Below, piece by piece: positions 1 through 12,915 of a DNA stretch of 64,000 nt. Numbering within the stretch: the stretch's first letter is position 1; each line of letters starts with the position of its first letter. The translations under genes were made by a program, and so were the position numbers. This stretch comes from Gossypium raimondii (taxonomy: Eukaryota; Streptophyta; Magnoliopsida; Malvales; Malvaceae): positions 46,781,733 through 46,845,732 of the forward strand of contig NC_068571.1 of assembly GCF_025698545.1 (NCBI RefSeq). The letters are read 5' to 3'. Under the pieces are notes generated by a model. That model made no database searches and had not been told where the DNA came from. It worked only from the letters and a program-made list of their open reading frames with translations.

Positions 1-19
1 TCCCATTTCCTTTTCTCAG

Positions 20-745
20 TTACCCCGTAAACATCGATGGCTCATTGATTGGTTTTTTACAAAACAGATTGCCAACGGAATGGAACGGCAGCCCGGTAAG
101 AATGGCAGAAGCTGACCCGAGACGGCCGAAGAAGCACCAAAGTTGGAAAACCTGTTTTCTCTGCTGTATGTGGCTCTTTAATTGCTTCTTTTGTACCAAC
201 AGCAATTCTAATTCCTCATATCTGATACAATTTTCATTTGTAATGCTCTGCAGGATTCTAAAACATCATGATTTTCAACAATGGTGTCATATTAGAAAGA
301 TAAAATTAGCAATGACGTTTGTCAATTGTCATACAGAGTGTTCTTTTACCTTCCAGCATTATCATTCAACAAATTGTGAAGTCTGTTGGGTGCAAAAACA
401 AATAAGACAAAGCTCGTCTCTTTTTCTTTCATTATACTGTCTATGACTGGTACAAAAAAAAAATTAATATTTATACAAGTCAGTTCTGTTTTTTGCCATT
501 TTCATTAGTTTCCATTTCTTATCTGCTGTTCCAGATTTGCAAGGTTTTATACTAGTTTTACCTGAGATTCAATAATGTCCTTGAGATGTTACCTGGAAAT
601 GTAGGTATTTGGAGGATCATACTCCATACTCATGTCTGAATATATGCAGGATAATCAGGTTTTCATCAATGCTGGTCCAGAATCAGGAGTTGGCTTAAGT
701 TTGTCGGAAATGGACATGGATAGAGACATGCGTAGCCATGGCTGA
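20..745 (+). CDS. 3' end of an unrecognised plant gene (last two exons, cut by the left edge)
   Basis: Two coding segments join cleanly. Exon A runs 20-95, after a pyrimidine-rich stretch ending in CAG and before the donor CCCG|GTAAG. Exon B runs 605-745, after an acceptor ending TGTAG. With one base of exon A completing a codon from upstream, the reading frame stays open across the splice. It gives about 71 residues, passing through NRLPTEWNGSP and VFGGSYSILMSEYMQ to the end SEMDMDRDMRSHG and a TGA at 743-745. The intron is 96-604. I see no named domain. The tail is acidic and Met/Asp-rich. The rest of the gene lies left of the window, so the function cannot be given. Alternative acceptors near 650 would keep the same final frame. 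The call rests on the join and the splice signals, not on homology. Confidence 0.6.
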
Positions 746-3552
746 AAGTTCCTTGCTGGCTGTTTACGGCATAATTATAGTTTCCTCTCATGTGTCCAGC
801 TAAGATATTGTAACTTTGTCACCTTTGACTAGCAAATCAAAGCCGGCTCTTCACTTTCAGACCTTTGCACACGTTTGAGGTCATTTTCCCTGGCAAGAAA
901 TCAAACCATTTCGAGTTTAGGTCATATGTGTATGAAATTCAAACCGGAGACATGAGCGTCATTTGCATGAGCCTCAGAGTAAAGTCATTATGAACCATGT
1001 AGTAGATGTTTACTAATTTCTGGCACGTCAAAATCATGGCTACAAAGTAAAGGGCGCCAGAGAGAAGCAAGGGGTCATTTGAGTGAAGGACCACCTCCAT
1101 GTGCCTAACTTTTTTGAGGTGCTAGTTTTCAGTCGCCGTCCATGGCTATTGGAGACAACATGGTCCCTTGCTAGTTAAATCTTTAAATGATCCTTCCCAT
1201 TTGGTTATCAAGGCAAATATTTGCCTCATGCTTGGTGTATTGGGCCATTCTATGACCACCGGCCAACCATCTTTGTTGGTCTTGAATTGAACTGGTTTTT
1301 GAGATATTTCACATTCAGTACAACACCAATATAATAGCCAACTCAAAGAAGAAAAATGGAGAAGTTGGCTCTTTGACCTTGTGAATAAAATCTAGATAAA
1401 TGAGAGAGAGAAAGACTCCGGTTGAGTTCCGAGTAGGTTCGGAAGGGAAACCTCTTCTCTGTGGACACTTGCTTCTTCTTCTTTTTTCATTCATAGTACT
1501 TGAAGTTAAGATATGGAGATCTTGTTTAATAGATATCGATTTTTTTGTCATTAGCAGAGGGTTTTGCTGCTCATGAAAATAGTATATAACCTGCTGGATG
1601 GGGCATCTGGTTAAAAACAAAAAAGGCAGCTCACATGACTATAACCTGTCCAGCCATTGCCGGCTAGGTTTCTCTATCGGGATGTTTCTTAGCAGTGGCC
1701 AATGTTTTTTTGTTTGTTTGTCCTTTTGCTTAAAAGAAATTTACAGAATCCGATGGTACCTTAATGTTGCATTCCATCAAACCACAACTATAATGAGAGA
1801 CTGTATAGTTAAAGAGTACAATTGATCGAAATTTAAGAAAAAAATAAAAATTATAGTATGTTTCGAATTAAAATCATATCAATTTAAAAACTGAATCGAA
1901 TGTTAGACTTAAATCGAATGTGGATTTCTGTTTTATATCCTAGTTCATTTAGCTATAACCAAAGTTTTCAAAATTGGACCGATAGTCAAACCGATTAATC
2001 TACTAGTTCTTTATTGAATTGATCCAATTAATTCATTTCAATCAAATAAATTATTAAAAATTCATTAAAAAATAAAAAAATTTAACCCAACCAGTTCAAC
2101 CAATCCATATTGATTTACGGGTCAATTGATCCAATTCCTTTCACCAAATTGATACTCCAATTGATTTTCAATCTAATCAATCCAATTCCCGAAACAGTGA
2201 GTAAAAGATTTTGTTAAAATCTTACTAAATTTCGAGATAATATGGGTTGGAGGCATACGTGGTTTTCAGCTGTAAAATCTGACTGACCACCGGACCCATG
2301 AGCAGCAAACATTTGGTCAAACCAGACAGCAGAGAACCTGGACCAGTGGTGGTCCAGCCTAACTCCTTCTAGCCAAGTTGATGAATAATGATCAACCCCT
2401 CCCCACCCCCCAAAAAAAAACCCCGCATCTAGGCTTTGTAGCAAAGGCAGTCTCCTTATCATTGTTTCGGCTAAGAGATAGCAGCCCAGAACTCAACCTC
2501 TAAGTCCAAATATTGCAAAAGATGTCAATATCCCCCCACCCCCAAAGGACCACATCAAAAAAAACCCTCACCTAATTTAACACCCTGCCTACTCTAAAGT
2601 CCAATGGTCCAAAACCATACATTTAATGCACACAAATGATGCAAAAAAACAACTGAATTCCAATTCCTTCCATTCCATCATCAATCATCATCCTTTCATC
2701 AAAAGGGCATTGAATTATAACTAAACTACAATGTAGCAAATGTGATATGGTACGCTCACTTGCCTATGTACTCAAAATCAAAGGGCTCAAATGGTGGGTG
2801 GGGAGTAAGACTTAAAACACCACTATTGCTTCTGCACATGCCTTGGCCCCATTTATCCATCGCCAATCCACCCATTAACCACCATCATGATCATCACTTA
2901 AATTGCCATCATACACGTATTGAATTATAGAATATCAAATACTAAAATTATTTTCACTTAAAACCGACCATCCATCCGCTCCACCGGGGGGTTCGAAAGA
3001 GTCAACCTAACACATAGGGTGGGCCTACGCATTAAGGCCGTTCCCCGGTGTCTCATCACCGCCCCGGTGGAGTCATAATCGCGCATGGGTCTGGTCAGTC
3101 AGTAGTCACTAACTCTCCCTGGACCTACCGAAAACAACTACTTCCTAACCAATTTCTATCAAAACCCCAAAAAACGGCAACGTTTTCACCTTAACTAATA
3201 TAATTAAATTATTAGTGATGATGATTATGAGGACGACGATGACGATGACCGCCGTTACCATGCACAAAGCTAGAAGATGAAACTGGTTCGAAAAATCACC
3301 CAAATAAAACTTCAATACTATAAAAATGAAAGAAAACGTTTTTTTAAAAAATTACAAAAGGGGGAACAGTTATATTCATATACCCATATAACTGTATAAA
3401 GTACACACTTGGACGAAATTATCATAATTAATAACGAAAATAACAGTTAAATCCTGCCTTGAGATTTGATTTTATGAGATTTTTTTTAATCTCTATTTCA
3501 ATTTTGTAGTTAATAAATAATTTAAGTGGGAGAAAAAAGGGTCAGAGATAAT
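746..3552. other. Intergenic stretch between the left-edge gene and the Dof gene
   Basis: This AT-rich non-coding stretch probably starts with the 3' UTR of the left-edge gene. It contains one copy of the dispersed GGTT/AACC repeat at about 1950-2200. Short open frames at 1146-1346 and 2214-2462 (minus) have no recognisable domain or splice context. I see no RNA gene. Confidence 0.5.
1950..2200. repeat. Dispersed GGTT/AACC-rich AT-core repeat, copy 1
   Basis: The segment has blocks such as ttggaccg, accgatt, aaccagttcaacc and ccaattg around an A/T-only core. The same layout recurs at about 5215-5380, 9365-9530, 12770-12915 and 17945-18125. It is probably a degenerate short transposon-derived family. 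Exact ends are not clear. Confidence 0.4.
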
Positions 3553-4503
3553 TTACGGGAGATAGAGGCCATGATGATCTTGATCAGGCCACTGTGTTTG
3601 ACTCCAATATGTCTTATCAACATCGTTAGGAAGATCAAACAACCCTTGATCTTCATTCCCTTGCCAATCCAACGCTCCAAAACCATTCTCTGATCTACTA
3701 TGCATATTTGATAACTCAACCTGCACCGTCTGATCAAGCAATCCACCGTTGATTTCATCCTCTCCCATCCTCATCATCTTTTGATGCTGTTGCTGCCACT
3801 GTCCTTGCTCAAGTGCTTGCCCGTTTAATACCTTATCGAAACCAAACGACATCGTTTCGTTGTTTGATGATGTAATCAAGCTCGTAAAACTCCCAATCTC
3901 CGGAAATATCCCGCAGTCTGATCCTTGTTCTAGCAATCCTGGCTCTAACCCTAAATTATTAGGGTTTCCGTAAAACTTCGGTTCACTCACATTTATCAAG
4001 TTAGAATGAGAGGTTACCGCCTCCGCCGTGCCAGCGGCAGAACTGTAGTTGTTTTGATTTGGCACTGCAACGTTAGAGTTAGTGGCAGTAAGACTCGAAC
4101 TCTCGCTACTAGAATGAGAATTCGCTTTACGTTGATCACCGTGTTGTTGCTCCGGAGGCGGAAGTGCGGAGGCGGCGACTGCGGTGGTTTCGGACGAAGC
4201 TTTGGTTTTGGTGCGCTTGGCTTTGCGGCAGCCACCGCCGACGGGAACGTTACGGAGGATGCCGCCTTTTGTCCAGTAACGACGGCAGCTCTTGCAGAAA
4301 TGACGTGGCTGAGAGAGGTTGTAGTTGTTGTAGTAACAGAATTTCGTGTTGAGAGAATCGCAACGAGGACACTTGAGAGCTTGATGGTTGTGATGGTGGT
4401 GCGATCGTAACCTTTTGTCTCCTCCTCCTCCACCTCCACCTCCACCTCCACCGCCACCGCCGCTGAATATGCAGCCACCTGCGATCGAGTGGATGTCTTG
4501 CAT
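3553..4503 (-). CDS. Dof-type zinc-finger transcription factor, DOF5.4/OBP4-like
   Basis: Intronless gene of 316 residues. The first in-frame ATG gives [10 protein letters not shown], the opening known for DOF5.4/OBP4-type proteins. The frame is open eight codons further upstream, but only from a TTG, so 4503 is the start. The N-terminus has a run of 14 glycines (residues 15-28) and a His-rich patch. The Dof finger follows, with Cys45-X2-Cys48-X21-Cys70-X2-Cys73 and the family signature [15 protein letters not shown], then a basic tail with RKAKRTKTK. Family knowledge: the finger binds AAAG cores in the nucleus, and OBP4 relatives act in cell-cycle and root or seedling growth control. The middle is Ser/Asn-rich, the C-terminal half Gln/acidic and probably regulatory, and it ends HHGLYLP. 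The family is secure. The orthology to DOF5.4 is inferred from the N-terminus and finger. Confidence 0.96.
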   Translation of the reverse strand: MQDIHSIAGGCIFSGGGGGGGGGGGGGGDKRLRSHHHHNHQALKCPRCDSLNTKFCYYNNYNLSQPRHFCKSCRRYWTKGGILRNVPVGGGCRKAKRTKTKASSETTAVAASALPPPEQQHGDQRKANSHSSSESSSLTATNSNVAVPNQNNYSSAAGTAEAVTSHSNLINVSEPKFYGNPNNLGLEPGLLEQGSDCGIFPEIGSFTSLITSSNNETMSFGFDKVLNGQALEQGQWQQQHQKMMRMGEDEINGGLLDQTVQVELSNMHSRSENGFGALDWQGNEDQGLFDLPNDVDKTYWSQTQWPDQDHHGLYLP

Positions 4504-5214
4504 TACTCGCAACAATTTTCGCTCCAAAATGCAAAATCGGAATGAAATATTTTATATTAGTTTATAGAAACACAAAGATTTTTGCAAGAAAAGAATCACA
4601 TCAGTGAAGAAGAGTTTGTATGAGCTTTGGTCTTCCAAATATCCCTTTACATATATCCTTCTAACAAAATTATATTCCAATTACCAATTTAACCCTTTTC
4701 CAATATGGAATTACGTGAAAGTTGCGTTGCAAAAGTACGAAATTGGGCTTCCCAAATCCAGATGGAAATTAAGATAAGGTCTCCGTACCTTTTGAAATAT
4801 ATGCTTTATAAAACATATTTCTATTTTTTTATATATTATTTACGGATCAATGTATAATTTAATTCATAAAAGATCTCTCCAATCGGTTTTATTATTTATA
4901 TGTTAAAAAGTAAAATCAAACCAAGATCGGTTAATGTGGAAACCCATGGGACTAAAACTAACTTTTGAGAAAAACAACCAATGAAAGTAGATACTCGCGT
5001 ATAACAGTTGTACATCTTACAACTCAAAATTAAGTTTTCACAAATTTAATGCCACCTGCCAAGGCTTCATTGGCAAATAAAAGAAGAAATATTAGAATTG
5101 GTAACACCATATTTCGTGAAAAATTTTATGTAAAATATATTTTCATAATAAAATATGTAAAAAAAAAAAAAGGGCAAATGAAGTAGTTGAAATTATGATG
5201 CTGAGGTTTTGTAG

Positions 5215-5380
5215 ATCATGATAGTGTACCTCCTTATTAATTCAACCGGTTCGATTAAAAATTACTAAAAATTTTTAAAAAAAATTGGTTCAACTAGTCC
5301 GTACCGATTCTCGAGTAAATCTATTCAAAAGCTCTTTTCCCAACCAGTTTCCGATCCAGTTCAAACAACATTGTTTATAT
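5215..5380. repeat. Dispersed GGTT/AACC-rich AT-core repeat, copy 2
   Basis: Contains ttcaaccggttcg, ttggttcaactagtc, gtaccgattctcgag and aaccagtttccgatcc around a poly-A/T core. It has the same arrangement as the copies near 1950, 9365, 12770 and 17945. No clear termini or target duplication were seen. Confidence 0.4.
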
Positions 5381-8300
5381 CTCATATGTTATTTTCTAAA
5401 TGATTTATTTTATATATTTTTTAAAATATAAAAAGATAAAGTATCTCATAATAATATTTCTTATTTTGTTAAAAGAAAAAGTTTTATTTTTAATTAATTT
5501 GATGCTCGATTGATTCATAACAACAATTCAAGGTAAAAAATCTTTTGGTCCCTCTCAATTTTGATATTGATCAAATTGATCCCTTTAAAAATATCGAGCA
5601 ATTTAATTTCTGTTAAATTTCAAATTGAACAATAAAAACAATTAATTGCGATGTTAATTTTTATGCTAATTATAAATATTTTAATTGATATAATAAACAG
5701 ATTTGACCATTGATATTTATATATTAATCATTAAACCATTATCTTATATTACAAAATACATGCCCCATTTTATTAAATATAAACTACATTTAATATTTAT
5801 TCATATTAAAATAATATTTACATGTAAAAGTAAAAAAACAAATCAACAATAAAAGTATCATGAAATCCCTTTTATACTATGAGTCAAGTTATATTTTACT
5901 CTCTTTACTTAAAAATAGGTAGATTAATCCATATATATTAGATTAAAAATAAACTGATCATTTTATTAAAAATTTTATTCGTTTCGTTGGAAAATAGCAT
6001 CACTAATTATCATCAAGGTTGCTTGAAAATGAGTTTATTTATTTTTTACAATAAGGATGAACTGATTCTTGAAATGTATTTTCCTTGTTTAGTTTAATGT
6101 GGATGTATTTTCCTTACTTGCAAGAGATTCTTGATAAAATCTAATTATCATCATTTGGCTACAATGATGAAACATTACACTAATCTCATCTTTATAGTAG
6201 TCGAGGTCAACCTCAATTTTATCTTTTCTATCAATAGTAATTGTTATATTTATATTACAACATGAGAATCAATTAGAGAAACCCGTAATTGCATAGAACG
6301 GGTCATCTATCTTTAACCACTCAGTCAAATTCTTTTTCAACCCATCCGCTATTAACGAGTGCACTCTTCTCAAAGGGACCATTTGTGAATCGTCACCTAT
6401 CCTATAAATATCCCAAGTTACCACATAGAAAGGGGACTCTCTCTTTCCCTCTCAACAAATCCTAAGATGCTAAGCCCTCATTCTTCTCTCTATTCTCGTG
6501 CTTTTGCGACTCTCGACTCCAAATTACCAAAACTTAAAATAATATAAATATCCTCATGTAATCATTAACAATTTATATGTTTTTATTAAAAGGGAAAATA
6601 TTTGGTACGATGTTCGTGACAATATTTTAAAGATGATTGTGGAATAAAAATAGTATATTGTTAGTGTATCAAATACTAACTCTTATTAAAATCCTCCAAT
6701 ACGGGTAAAATTAAATAAATAGATTAATTCAAAAGATAAAATTAAATACGACCTTACTTGAATAAGATTTGTTCTATAAGTTTGTACCTTTGCAAAATAT
6801 GAAATAATTTCAATCATAAGATGAGGTGTAGTGTGGTGGTTGCTCTCATCATCTCTTAACTATGAGACAGGTGTTTAGTCCTTACTTATAGGAATGAATA
6901 ATATTTCATGGTCAGCCATTTACTACTTCGAAAATTGTTTTCCTACTAAATTTTAAAAAAAAGGAAGTCATATTTGCCAAGGGAACAGTAATTCAACCCT
7001 TTGTTTGACATCCTAAATGACCAAAGTTGAAACCTAATCCACCTTTGTCCATTTGCAATGTACCCTAAAAAAAATCATATTTAAATAGGTATGATCCATG
7101 GAAAAATGCGAGGATAGTGTTTGGCTACGTATGTATGTTATCCCCAAATATCTAACTGCAGTCACCATCTTCTTCAACCATTTCAATAATAAAAGCATAA
7201 TAATTGGTCTTCATTCAGCAATGGGGACGATGTGTTTCAGGCCCACTATGGGGACAAACCCTAATTTCCATCCATCCAACAACATGCCATTATCAGTAAA
7301 TTTTATCATATATATACACTATTTACAGCTGCAAAAATATTTATTAATATTTTACATAAAATCAATTTGTTTAGCGGTCAAAATTTTAGTAATTTCATAA
7401 CTGAGTTGATATCCAATTGATTCGTAATACCAACTCGACAAAACACGTAAAATTAATATATTAATAGATAACTTAATTTGTATATAAAATTTTTTATTAA
7501 TATCATAACTCCGTGACACCAGTACTTAATTAATTCTAATTAAAACATATTTTATCGTTTAATCAAATTTCCTATACCTTAACTCTAGTATAATTCATTC
7601 ACATAACATTTTTTTTTGTATTTTATAATCTTAAAATAAGAATATTCTTGAATGGAATCCAAAGAATTTAAATTTATATATTTAAAAATAAAAAAATCAA
7701 TTATGAAATTTCATATATATATATATATATTGATTTAATCGGTTTATTGTATGGGTAATTTAAGGGAAAACATAATCACATGCAAATGGGACAGTGTGGG
7801 AAAGGGAGGGCTCTTCTGGTACTTTGTTCACATCAACCTCTCGTTTTCTTTCGAGTTTCAATTTTGAAAGCTTACAAACAAGTTTAGTAGCATTTATTAT
7901 ATGGAAACTATAGTAGTAATATTAGGCATTCCTATCCTTTTACTTTTATTTTTAATTAAGATTCAAAAGGGGGTTAGGAAAATAGGGTTTTCATAGGCAT
8001 CATATTTTCAATATTACCAAATTAGAATATGCATGTTTTTTACTAGTTTTCTCGAGGTGGTGATGATTTTGCAGATGTAGGTGGTAACTAATTGTTTAAT
8101 GTACTCTCTATGCATTAATTTGAGGGGTTACAATTAAAGTCACAATACTGTTTAACACGCATTTAATCATGCTTGTCAATTGATATCATAGTAGGTCATT
8201 GATCATCTTTTGGTGTGATCTTGGTTATGTGGTTAGAACTAAAAGATGATCTTGATTATGTGGTTAGTACTTATGGGCTCTTTGAAGGAAGGAGGATTTG

Positions 8301-9364
8301 TCTCTCAACTCTTATTTTTTGATAGATCTAATTATGGATATTGAAAAATTAAAATGAGAGTTTTCGTCGAAACTACTCATAAAAAAAGGCCCGATGTGCT
8401 GTTATAACAAGCTAACCTCTACTTGTCAAGAGTGATGTCGAAGCTCACATAAAAGAAAATTTCAACATGTAAGTAATCTTATGCCATCCATGACTAATTC
8501 TTCAAGTAATTGGCGCTTGTTTTCTTTTTGGAAAATGAATTTCTTGCTTTCTTCATTTTATTCCTTATATTTCAGGATTTTTAAAAACCCCAATTTCCCT
8601 AACTCCAGAGAATATGCTGACTTTAAGTTGGGTTAAAACTTTCATTTATTTGAGCTTAAATTAGTAATGGAATTTTTTTATCGGAATTGCAGTTACGCGA
8701 AAGAGGGCATGAGAACTAACATTGAAACAATTTTTTAACAAATGAAAAACATAAAAAAAAAACACGTTAAAAATAATGGAGGACTGAAGAAAACAGAAAG
8801 GGAAGCAGAAAAGATTGGAAAAAAAAAAAGAACCATAAGAGAAAAAAGTTAAGATGGAAAATAAAGAAAAAATAAAAGAACAAAAAAGAGAAAAGTTAAG
8901 TTACTCAAAACGAGATAATATATGGACAAACCGTATAATTTAACCTAAAGTTTTTATTTAAAATGATGATTTAACGTCCCATGTCAACTAATGACAACTA
9001 ACTACTCAGTGATTAAAATGTTACAACACGTAAGTGACTAAAATGTAACTTAAGATAAATAAAAATAACTATTTTATAATTTACCCAAATAGAATTACAA
9101 GCACGAGTAAATATGACATATTTTAACTTTAACTTTAATACCAACCCATTTAATTTGGTATAATTTGATATAAATATGAAAGAGCGAATACAATAATTGG
9201 CAGCGCAGATATAATCCTTTTCGTTCATTTCGGGCAACAGCAGCTAAGCAGCAAGAAGACTCACCAACGCTAAACCAAATTTGCGGAATATGAATCATTA
9301 CAGTAAAGAAAATGCTATATTCAATTTGGTAAAAATTTGATAATCTTCTCCAAGTTAGAAATGA

Positions 9365-9530
9365 CAACCAATCGAAATACTGATCCGAAAAATGACTTAT
9401 AAGTCAATACAGATCGATTAAACCAATCTAAAAATTAATTAAATCGAATTTTGTAATTTCATAATTTTTATTTTTTATAAATTTGATCTTGACCGAATGA
9501 ACTGATTGGATTTAAAAACCGATGATGTGA
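9365..9530. repeat. Dispersed GGTT/AACC-rich AT-core repeat, copy 3
   Basis: Contains aaccaatcgaaat, cagatcgattaaaccaatc, an A/T core and gaccgaatgaactgattgg. It is more diverged than the other copies. Confidence 0.3.
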
Positions 9531-10877
9531 GGGTTTGACTGATCTTGAACTTAAATTCCATTAAAACGTGATAACGTGAGGCTAAAAGATTGTATCACGT
9601 CATTTTTCAAATGATAACATGATACAATTTCACCCATCATACCTTAACGGAATCCAGAGACTAATATGGGCAAAAAAGAAAAGCTTAGAGACAAAAATGG
9701 AAAAAGTTTATAAGTTCAAATACTGAATATTACAAGAAACTAACATAGAACAATCTGCAGAAGAAAAAGGGCCATTTCATTTCCATTGCAGATCAAGAGA
9801 AACTTCATCTAAGTTTCAATGTTCAACAACCATAAAAACAAGTGCAATACCTATGTTACTCGAACGTACTTGTGTTGGATATTGGCATGTGTCCAACACG
9901 ATTATATTCAAGTTTATCCCATTCATTTGGAGCCATCGGTGATCGGAGGTCATAACCCATATTCAGACATGCATCAGATACAAGTATTGAAGTGTTTACT
10001 TAAAGAAAAATGAAGCAAGGCAATACCTACTGAAAGTGGAGCATTTCTCCGAATCAGCTCTATTGAACAAAGAAAAACCACGGAGAAGCATGCATTAGCT
10101 AAATTTGAGGCACCACCAACATGACATATAACATTTTCATGTACATTCTTTGATATACATTAACATTTTGGATCACGTACTTCCATATCGACATCACAAT
10201 ATAGTACATAAAAGAGCTTGTTTCATGCTAAAACAACAACACGGACATCTATTAAGACAATTCCTAAGTATACTCAAATCATTCTATGACTTATTTTCAT
10301 CAGGATATACATGTTTCTCAACACTTAAAAGAACGGGAAAACGGCAAAAAGCCACGCAGACACGGTTTTTATCCTTAATTCTAAGTAAACGGGATTTCTC
10401 AAGTACTTCTAAGTTAGAGTAAGAAAAAAAATTCAATGAGCAGTTCAATGTCAGATGTAAAGCTCATGAAAAACGTTCACTAGCATTAGACAAAAAGTTC
10501 ATACCTAAGCTTTGCATGACTCGATGCCAACTGCCAAGTAACGTTGACTTGTATCACCAGCTTATAAGTCGATCACGATATGAAGATTATTTAAACTGAA
10601 TCATGTGCCTAAATTCGAAGCAAGTTACCATTTTAGTTCACATAATGTTCAGATTTTATAATTCGAGGGGGGCAGAGATAATAAACATGCAAGTCGCATA
10701 AAAGTATGAACTGGTGAAGTTTATCTCATTAACAAAAGCCAGCAAAGGAACATAAAGGGAAAAAACCATGTCAGAAACTCAAAAAAGTTACACGTCTGTG
10801 ATATTTTTTTTCCTGCACATAAGGGAGGTGAAGTACAAAAAAAGAAAAGGACTACCCACAATTTATTCGAAGAGTTT

Positions 10878-11753
10878 TCACGAAGAAGCGTTGCCCCCTC
10901 TTAATTGTTGTATTGCGGTGTACAACTTCCGTCGATGTCCAACAGCAAACACACCCATCTCCTTGAGATCATCTAGTGTAAGCAAAGGCAGAGTTTCTTG
11001 ATCAACCTCATGCATTTCGAAAATACCAGCATACCTACCGAATCCCAAGTCCTCCAACCACGTTCGGACACCGGTAACATCATTACACGCATATCTCGTT
11101 TGGTCCCATTCATCACCGGATCTAAGCAACGCATTATCTTCATAACAATCATCAGCATTTCCTTGTTGCCAACTATCAGGTTCATCCGCATCATGGTCTG
11201 ATAGGTACTGCGAATCTATGCAAGCATTCGATTCGATCCCCATAAACTCTTTCTCCTCATCGTCGTGCTCCTTTCTATCCTCACCACTAAATTCAGGGCT
11301 AAATTTAGGACTCTGAGTCCAAGCACTGCAAAGAAACGCGGAATTGTTGCCTTCTCGAATCCGCCCTCGCCGTTTCATGACCCTACTCTTCCTTGTTATG
11401 GTACCAAAATTTATACTAGACTTCATCATGTCAATTTCATCAGCAGTAACCAAATCAAAACCCAATTTTGAAGAATTGGGGTTCTTATTCTCTCTGTTCT
11501 GTTGCAAATCGGCCGGCAAAAAACCGGGGTCCAAATTCAAGAAATCTGGTGATTTCCCTTTAGAAAACTCATCAACAGTAACAGGTTCATTCACTTGAGA
11601 GTTGAGAAAATCAGGTTTCCATCTTTTATGTACTAAATTTTCCTTAGTTTTTTGAGAAAATCCACATGCAAAAGCAGCAGACGCATCCCCTATTTCCCCT
11701 AACCTAACATTAGGCCGCCTTTGCCGTTTGGAATTCATGCTTAAAACCAACAT
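10878..11753 (-). CDS. SAM (sterile alpha motif) domain protein
   Basis: A single open exon of 291 residues. Two in-frame ATGs exist: 11753 (MLVLSMNSKRQ) and 11738 (MNSKRQRRPN). The second sits directly before the basic RQRRPNVRLGEIGDAS stretch and may be the true start. Residues about 120-132 are again strongly basic (RKSRVMKRRGRIR), which could be a nuclear signal. An acidic region follows (about 155-220). A C-terminal SAM domain covers about 226-286, with GVRTWLEDLGFGRYAGIF and LTLDDLKEMGVFAVGHRRKL, the classic helix pattern. Family knowledge: SAM domains make protein-protein contacts or polymers, and plant members of this type are largely uncharacterised. An acceptor-like TTACCAG on the minus strand near 11932 suggests an intron in the 5' UTR. 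No enzymatic domain is visible. Confidence 0.88.
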   Translation of the reverse strand: MLVLSMNSKRQRRPNVRLGEIGDASAAFACGFSQKTKENLVHKRWKPDFLNSQVNEPVTVDEFSKGKSPDFLNLDPGFLPADLQQNRENKNPNSSKLGFDLVTADEIDMMKSSINFGTITRKSRVMKRRGRIREGNNSAFLCSAWTQSPKFSPEFSGEDRKEHDDEEKEFMGIESNACIDSQYLSDHDADEPDSWQQGNADDCYEDNALLRSGDEWDQTRYACNDVTGVRTWLEDLGFGRYAGIFEMHEVDQETLPLLTLDDLKEMGVFAVGHRRKLYTAIQQLRGGNASS

Positions 11754-12769
11754 TTTACACCAAACCCTAACTTCTTCTTAATCAAACCCTATCAACACAA
11801 AAATGAAACCACAAAAATCAGCACAAACATAGGAACCAAAAAAATTGCAACAAACAAACAAAACCAAATCAAATATCATCCTAAACAACCATTAAATCAC
11901 CATAAAACAATGTAAATTAAAAGTGAACCTGGTAAGAGAGTAACAGTGGCTGAAAAGTTCGAACTTTTGCATGTTCCCAAAACTGGAACAATTGCTGGAT
12001 TGCTGAAGTATGCTTATTAGTTTTTATATATATTGAAAAGGAAAGTGATATTTTTATGAAGAAGCGAAGCAAATCCAAAGAGCAACAAAAAGGATAAACT
12101 AGTGGAGGTTCTTGCTAAACTTTTAAAGATTTTCAGACATAGATAGAGACATGGAAGACATGTAATAAAAGGGAAAGTCAAAATTAAGAAACATCCTTTC
12201 TAAAACAAACAGAGGATAAGGCAAAGAAAGAAAAGAAGAAGACTGATTTATGAAGTAAAACTTTTTCTTCTTTTTTAGAGCTTGTCTTTATCTTTTACAC
12301 GTGGTTGATATAACCCTACATGTCATTAGATATGTGGAAGAGAATGAAGTGAGAATCTTGAAGCTTTGAAATTTCATACTCAATTTAAATATGTTTATAT
12401 TCAAAACTGTGGGCTGAAATTAAATTTTGGGGTAAAAGGGGAATTCTAAAAAGTTGCAGAAGATTCTCGAAAAAACTAGGTTTTTGATTTGAGACATAAT
12501 GAGTCCAAGGTGCTGAGGATAGACATGACCTTTATAATATCATTATAAATTTTCGCTAACATCTATTTTGATTTTTGTATTTTTTTTATTTTGGTTTTTA
12601 AAGTTGATTATTAGATTGAAGATGTGATTAATTTTACTCTAATAAAACTAAATCAGACGAATTGGTGAATGGAACCAAATGAGATATAGCTGTCAAGAAA
12701 AGAAATTGCATCAATTCACTTTGAAATAGCTTGGTAAAAATTAAAAATTGAGATAAAATTCAACAGTTG

Positions 12770-12915
12770 AGCTGGTCTAATGTTATTTTCTTTTTTTTTT
12801 TTAGATTTTTATGAATTTTTAATTATTTGTTTAATTATTGTTGATCCAGTAGTTGAATCGGGAAATTGATAGTTTAATATGTTCAACCACCGGTTCGGTT
12901 ATTAAAACATTGAAG
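12770..12915. repeat. Dispersed GGTT/AACC-rich AT-core repeat, copy 4
   Basis: Opens with gagctggtctaatg, has a T-rich core, and closes with ttcaaccaccggttcggttattaaaac. It has the same layout as the other four copies. Confidence 0.4.

Larger units (their letters stand above)
4504..10877. other. Long AT-rich intergenic region
   Basis: About 6.4 kb without a gene I can support. The right-hand part of the Dof promoter lies at its left end. It contains two copies of the dispersed GGTT/AACC repeat (near 5215 and 9365), a small AT microsatellite at 7709-7730 and a TATAAATA motif at about 6403. The last kilobase (about 9800-10870) may be 3' UTR or downstream DNA of the SAM gene. Open frames here (for example 7098-7400) are short and lack domains. 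Confidence 0.5.

Noticed and set aside
45-446. 133-codon open frame at the left edge
   Set aside because: Only its first part (to base 95) is coding. It reads through the donor GTAAG at 96 into an intron. The spliced model with exon 605-745 is better.
1146-1620. Minus-strand frames 1146-1346 and 1315-1620
   Set aside because: Overlapping short frames with no recognisable domain. They could be a decayed fragment but there is no second line of support.
4006-4534. Several long frames overlapping the Dof gene on both strands
   Set aside because: They are shadows of the GGN and zinc-finger region in other frames.
7098-7400. 100-codon frame in the 4.5-10.9 kb intergenic region
   Set aside because: Composition is like the surrounding AT-rich DNA, with no domain or homology recognised.
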